A stretch of 9,271 nt of DNA, from contig JABMQM010000582.1 in assembly GCA_013203195.1 (NCBI GenBank), positions 1 through 9,271 of the forward strand, in the 5' to 3' direction. Positions 6,142 through 9,271 of this stretch are shown here, one piece after another. Made by a program: the position numbers and the translations under genes. Numbering within the stretch: position 1 is the first letter of the stretch; the number at the start of each line of letters is the position of its first letter. The stretch is from Desulfobacteraceae bacterium. Lineage in GTDB: Bacteria > Desulfobacterota > Desulfobacteria > Desulfobacterales > UBA11574. Below the pieces are notes generated by a model. It saw nothing but the letters and a program-made list of their open reading frames with translations, had not been told where the DNA came from and did no database searches.

Positions 6142-7869
6142 TTACTCTTTGCTTTTCAAGGCCTCAATTTTCTTTTCAAGGGCTGCCTTATCATTATCAT
6201 CCCCTTTGTTCTTCAGGGATCGCTTGTAAAACTTAAGCGCTTTTTTATTTTGATTAACCTTGAGGTAGGCATCTCCAAGATGTTCCAGTATAATCGGATC
6301 TTCGGGTTCCAAGCTGACGGCCTTTTCCAGAAGTGTCACCGCTTTACTGAAAAGGCCTTTTTTATAATACACCCAACCCAGGCTGTCTGTTATATAGCCG
6401 TCATCCGGCTTATGCTTTAAGGCCTCTTTAATCAGACGCTCGGCCTCATCAAGGTCCTGCCCCAGGTCTGCATAGGTATAGCCAAGATAATTCAATGCAT
6501 TTGCATTTTTAGGATCAAGACTTATAACTTTTTTCATTGTTGCGATAGAATCGTCTTTGCGGCCCCATTTGTCATAAACAACGCCCAGCCTGAAATAAAG
6601 TTTGGTGTTTTCAGAATCTACTTCAAGTCCTTTTTTCAGAATAGCTTCAGCCTTTTCGAACTCCTCGGTCTCTTCATAAAATGAGCCCATGTAGAGCATT
6701 AATTCAGCATCGCTGGGTATCTCTGTAATAACATTATTTAAATAATTTATCGCCTCCCGGGTTTTTCCCTGTTGTTGATACAGAAAGGCGACATGAACCG
6801 CTGACTCTTTGTAAAAACGGGAATTCGGCATCACCTTTTTAAAATGCATAATGGCCATCTTGAAATTTTTTTTGCCGTCAAAGGCGATTCCGGTAACATA
6901 GTGCAGACCTGAACTGTCGGGGGCACCTTTTAACATCCCCTTAAGGACAGTGATGGCAGCATCGTATTTTTTTGGTTCCAAATAAATCTGAACAACCGTT
7001 CTGACAACTTTATTATCTGTCAGGCTCTTTTCCCCAAGGTTTTTGAAGATTTCTGCTGCATCCTTTTCCATACCCTTTTTGTGATAATAATAACCCAGCT
7101 CCATAGCAGCTGCCATGTTGTGGGGGTTATTTCCCAAGATTTCTTTGTATAGTTTCAAAACCTTTTGGTCTTTACCCTGAGTTTTATAAAGTTTTAACAG
7201 CTCAAAACGCGGTTCGTCTAAACCCGGCTTAATTTCCAAAGTCTTGAGAAACATTTTTTCTGCCTCAAGCACCTTACCCTGTTCAGCATAAATCTTACCG
7301 ATAAAAAAATGGCCGGCATACGATCCGGGAAAGGTTTGAACCAGCTGTTCATATATCTTTAAAGCCCTATTCAGATCACTTTCTTCCATATAAATTCTGC
7401 CCAGAACCAGATAAATATTTTGCTGCCGGGGGTCGATAGCGATAACTTTTTCATATGCCTTTTTGGCATCATCAATGTGTTTCAAGCCCTGATTTGTTCT
7501 ACCGGATATGATCAGTGCGGGGATATAGCCCGGATCTTTTTTCAATATCTGCTCAATAATACTCAAAGCTTTTAAGTTGTTCTTCTCATGCAAATAAAGT
7601 AACGCAAGCTCTTTTTGTAAATATGAAGACTCAGGATCTTTATCAACGGCTTTCTGCATATAGTAAATGGCTTTATCCAGGTTGCCCTTTTTTCGGTAAA
7701 ACTGCGCCTCAGTAAAGTAGTAATACTGGTTTTCAAATTCATAACTATCGTCTGTGATACCATCCTGCTTTTCTGTCGCCGTCGGCACAGGGGGGCGATG
7801 AGCACCACACCCGTAAAAAAAGAAAATGACCATAAAACCAGTGGTCAGTTTTAATAAAATATTTTTCAT
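6142..7869 (-). CDS. TPR-repeat lipoprotein
   Basis: A 575-aa protein. An N-terminal hydrophobic segment (residues 5-19) ends in FYGC with Cys21, a slightly non-ideal lipobox, followed by a Pro/Thr linker; it is probably a lipoprotein facing the periplasm. From about residue 45 to the end it consists of around 14-15 tetratricopeptide repeats, visible as recurring G-x-x-Y, A-x-x-x-Y/F and xDP patterns. The C-terminal repeats NALNYLGYTYADLG and DGYITDSLGWVYYKKG are typical of the proteobacterial TPR proteins encoded next to lolB. A role as a scaffold for protein complexes in the envelope is inferred. It starts 46 nt after the rpoH stop and precedes the LolB-like gene by 37 nt, so the three are likely co-transcribed. 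The TPR assignment is certain; the partner proteins are unknown. Confidence 0.88.
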   Translation of the reverse strand: MKNILLKLTTGFMVIFFFYGCGAHRPPVPTATEKQDGITDDSYEFENQYYYFTEAQFYRKKGNLDKAIYYMQKAVDKDPESSYLQKELALLYLHEKNNLKALSIIEQILKKDPGYIPALIISGRTNQGLKHIDDAKKAYEKVIAIDPRQQNIYLVLGRIYMEESDLNRALKIYEQLVQTFPGSYAGHFFIGKIYAEQGKVLEAEKMFLKTLEIKPGLDEPRFELLKLYKTQGKDQKVLKLYKEILGNNPHNMAAAMELGYYYHKKGMEKDAAEIFKNLGEKSLTDNKVVRTVVQIYLEPKKYDAAITVLKGMLKGAPDSSGLHYVTGIAFDGKKNFKMAIMHFKKVMPNSRFYKESAVHVAFLYQQQGKTREAINYLNNVITEIPSDAELMLYMGSFYEETEEFEKAEAILKKGLEVDSENTKLYFRLGVVYDKWGRKDDSIATMKKVISLDPKNANALNYLGYTYADLGQDLDEAERLIKEALKHKPDDGYITDSLGWVYYKKGLFSKAVTLLEKAVSLEPEDPIILEHLGDAYLKVNQNKKALKFYKRSLKNKGDDNDKAALEKKIEALKSKE

Positions 7870-7915
7870 AGTTTATTATCCCATATCGTGACTCTAATTT
7901 TTTCTCCAGGTCGGG

Positions 7916-8899
7916 TTAATCAGATATACCTACGCCTTCATACATATCAAAATCCGGTATTTCGCGCTTGAAAAATTCTCTCATCTTTTTGATGATATTT
8001 TTTTCCACCTGACGGACACGCTCCCGTGAAATACCGTAACGGTCACCAATTTCCTGTAATGTTGCCGGGCTATCCGAAAAAATGCGCTGCTCGAATATAT
8101 CAAGTTCTCTGGGTGTCATCATTTTTTTGAATTCGGAAATTTTGTTGTGTAAAAGCGCCTCCATCTCTTTTTTGGCGACCTGGTCTTCCGTGGATGCCAC
8201 ATCAGTTCCTAAAAACTCGATCCTTTCAGTATCTGAATCATCTTTCAAGGGCGCATCCAAGGAGACATCCCACCCGTCAAGTCGCTGGTCCATATCCACG
8301 ATTTCGCGTTCGGAAACACCTAATCGTTCGGAGAGCAGCTTGGGTTTGGGATCAAAACCCTCGTCAATCAGCTTTTGCTTTTCCTTTTTCAGTTTAAAAA
8401 AGAGTTTTCGCTGCCCCTGGGTGGTTCCGATTTTCACAAGACGCCAGTTGTCCATAATGAATTTAAGGATATAGGCCTTTATCCAGAAGGAGGCGTAGTA
8501 CGAAAATTTAACGTTTTTATATGGATCAAATTTGTTAACGGCCTGCATAAGCCCAATATTGCCTTCCTGAATCAGATCTAAAAGATTCTGCATCCAAACT
8601 CGCTGGAATTCCAGTGCAATCTTTACTACAAGCCTGAGATTGGCCGTAACCAAGACATAGGCTGCTTCGGAGTCACCTTCCTCTTGAACTTTTTTGCCAA
8701 GTTCTATTTCTTGCTCCCTGGTAAGAAGTTTGTACTTGCTTATTTCCGAAAGGTACCGCTGAAGCGGGTCAAACTTAACAAGGGCACTATCTGACGAAGA
8801 AGAGCGCGGCGGTGCTTTTATATTATCTACATTTTTAGCAGCGCTTTTCGTTTTCAGACTTTTGGATTTATGTCTTGGCTTTTTTTTGCTTTTGCTCAT
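7916..8899 (-). CDS. rpoH: RpoH-type (sigma-32) RNA polymerase sigma factor
   Basis: A 327-aa group 3 sigma factor from ATG 8899-8897. A Lys/Ser-rich tail (1-40) precedes region 1.2 (DPLQRYLSEISKYKLLTREQE, 44-64). Region 2 follows at ~80-150 (NLRLVVKIALEF, DLIQEGNIGLMQAVNKFDP, FSYYASFWIKAYI). The RpoH box is QRKLFFKLKK (163-172). Region 3 is short, and region 4 ends in the helix-turn-helix LQEIGDRYGISRERVRQVEK (281-300). The RpoH box separates it from RpoD and RpoS types, and region 1.1 is absent. It should direct core polymerase to heat-shock-type promoters. The frame extends upstream to a TTG at 8998, but that lies almost at the predicted transcription start and adds residues unlike any sigma factor. 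AGGAAG lies a long 21 nt before the ATG, so initiation may be weak or regulated. First gene of the minus-strand run. Confidence 0.87.
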   Translation of the reverse strand: MSKSKKKPRHKSKSLKTKSAAKNVDNIKAPPRSSSSDSALVKFDPLQRYLSEISKYKLLTREQEIELGKKVQEEGDSEAAYVLVTANLRLVVKIALEFQRVWMQNLLDLIQEGNIGLMQAVNKFDPYKNVKFSYYASFWIKAYILKFIMDNWRLVKIGTTQGQRKLFFKLKKEKQKLIDEGFDPKPKLLSERLGVSEREIVDMDQRLDGWDVSLDAPLKDDSDTERIEFLGTDVASTEDQVAKKEMEALLHNKISEFKKMMTPRELDIFEQRIFSDSPATLQEIGDRYGISRERVRQVEKNIIKKMREFFKREIPDFDMYEGVGISD

Positions 8900-8953
8900 C
8901 TTGATATTTAATAAAAGTTGCTTCCTGCATCTTGCATAGGCAATCTTGAAGAA

Positions 8954-8994
8954 ATAAAATCGTTCTACGATTTTATATAACGCGGCTGCGCCGC
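8954..8994 (-). promoter_or_regulatory. Two tandem perfect hairpins in the rpoH 5' leader
   Basis: ATAAAATCGT (8954-8963) and ACGATTTTAT (8967-8976) are exact complements around a 3-nt loop. GCGGC (8982-8986) and GCCGC (8990-8994) are complements around TGC. On the minus strand both fall in the predicted leader, between the start site near 9001 and the rpoH ATG. They do not cover the AGGAAG or the ATG, so they are not a simple start-masking thermometer. On the plus strand the GC hairpin is followed by TCAA and seven T, an intrinsic-terminator layout, and would stop any plus-strand transcript entering rpoH. Confidence 0.5.
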
Positions 8995-9007
8995 TCAATT
9001 TTTTTAA

Positions 9008-9036
9008 AACATATCTTATTTATCAACCAGCGTCAA
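9008..9036 (-). promoter_or_regulatory. Sigma-70-like promoter of rpoH and the following genes
   Basis: On the minus strand TTGACG (9031-9036, 5 of 6 consensus) is followed after exactly 17 nt by TATGTT (9008-9013, 4 of 6). Transcription would start near 9001, giving a leader of about 100 nt before the rpoH ATG. It is the best-spaced pair upstream of rpoH and implies housekeeping transcription of the sigma factor gene. Confidence 0.55.
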
Positions 9037-9174
9037 ATAATTCTATTTTGCTTTTAGGGAATAATTGTTTGTAAAACCGCATGGAATTTAGGAATTTTCA
9101 TTCATCATATCGGCATACAGCCCAAAAACTTAAATGGAGCCTTAATTTAGAGAAAGCAAAATGGTAATATATAG

Positions 9175-9271
9175 GAATACTTCCACTCGGGACAGCTATA
9201 TGTAATTCTGCAAAAAGCCGGCCTGAAAGGCAAGCCGGGTGTTGACAAATTAAGGCTGTATGATTTAAGAC
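9175..9271 (+). pseudogene. Tyrosine recombinase (integrase) catalytic-domain fragment, broken upstream and cut by window edge
   Basis: After an in-frame TAG (9172-9174) the plus strand reads 32 open codons to the edge: EYFHSGQLYVILQKAGL, then KGKPGVDKLRLYDLR. The next codon begins with C, as for the His that follows in LRH. This matches the helix before box II of tyrosine recombinases and the YDLR(H) segment containing the second catalytic arginine. There is no start codon in this frame, and no N-terminal or central domain can be traced upstream, where all frames are short. The adjacent plus-strand frame reads RNTSTRDSYM and stops at 9195-9200 just where the homologous residues begin, consistent with a 1-nt deletion. 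I infer a decayed integrase. If the gene is intact past the edge, only its C-terminal part survives. Confidence 0.5.

Noticed and set aside
8900..8998. N-terminal extension of RpoH from a TTG
   Set aside because: It covers the hairpins and starts almost at the predicted transcription start; its residues do not resemble sigma factor sequence.
9217..9238. Terminator-like GCCGG hairpin with a T-run on the minus strand
   Set aside because: The bases lie inside the recombinase-like reading frame on the plus strand, which explains them better. A real terminator of a gene to the right cannot be excluded.
9200..9271. Resemblance to a c-di-GMP (GEMM) riboswitch, and a TTGACA at 9242
   Set aside because: The GCAAA/GAAA pieces do not follow the GEMM order. 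The TTGACA has no -10 at 16-18 nt, and both lie in the recombinase frame.

Overview
The window looks like chromosomal sequence from a Gram-negative deltaproteobacterium, most likely Desulfobacterales. This is inferred from the protein types, the mix of envelope lipoproteins with an RpoH-type sigma factor, and the short spacer repeats; no marker gene fixes the taxon. Seven complete genes lie head to tail on the minus strand from about 8.9 kb down to 0.87 kb. In order of transcription they are an rpoH-type sigma factor, a TPR-repeat lipoprotein, a LolB-like lipoprotein, a Mut7-C/PIN-like zinc-ribbon protein, a RimK-like ATP-grasp ligase, an HD-domain dNTP triphosphohydrolase and a B12-binding/radical SAM protein.

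Region by region: (a) 9037-9271 is non-coding on the minus strand. On the plus strand its last ~95 bases hold a fragment of a tyrosine recombinase that runs off the right edge and has no intact start. (b) 8900-9036 is the rpoH promoter and a ~100-nt leader with two perfect hairpins. (c) 4783-8899 is a tight run of four genes with gaps of 37-53 nt, followed by the ATP-grasp and dNTPase genes, which overlap by 14 nt. A seven-copy heptanucleotide repeat sits between the LolB-like gene and the Mut7-C gene and contains the Mut7-C start codon. (d) 2600-2807 is a repeat-rich spacer, and the radical SAM gene follows it. (e) A perfect 11-bp stem-loop at 831-857 lies just past the radical SAM stop. (f) 1-778 is clearly more AT-rich. 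It carries a good sigma-70-like promoter, a 30-codon small ORF with a strong ribosome binding site, and a NYN-domain gene cut by the left edge; the last two appear translationally coupled.

How the genes may work together: the sigma factor would be the first gene of a stress-linked transcript containing two outer-envelope lipoproteins. A TPR protein next to LolB is a known gammaproteobacterial arrangement (the Pseudomonas lolB neighbourhood). The downstream genes act on nucleic acids, nucleotides or unknown substrates and share no obvious pathway. I see no CRISPR array, rRNA, tRNA or defence cassette. The least ordinary items are the small ORF/NYN pair, the altered nuclease motif in the Mut7-C protein, the LolB-like gene in this lineage, the structured rpoH leader and the recombinase scar upstream of it.
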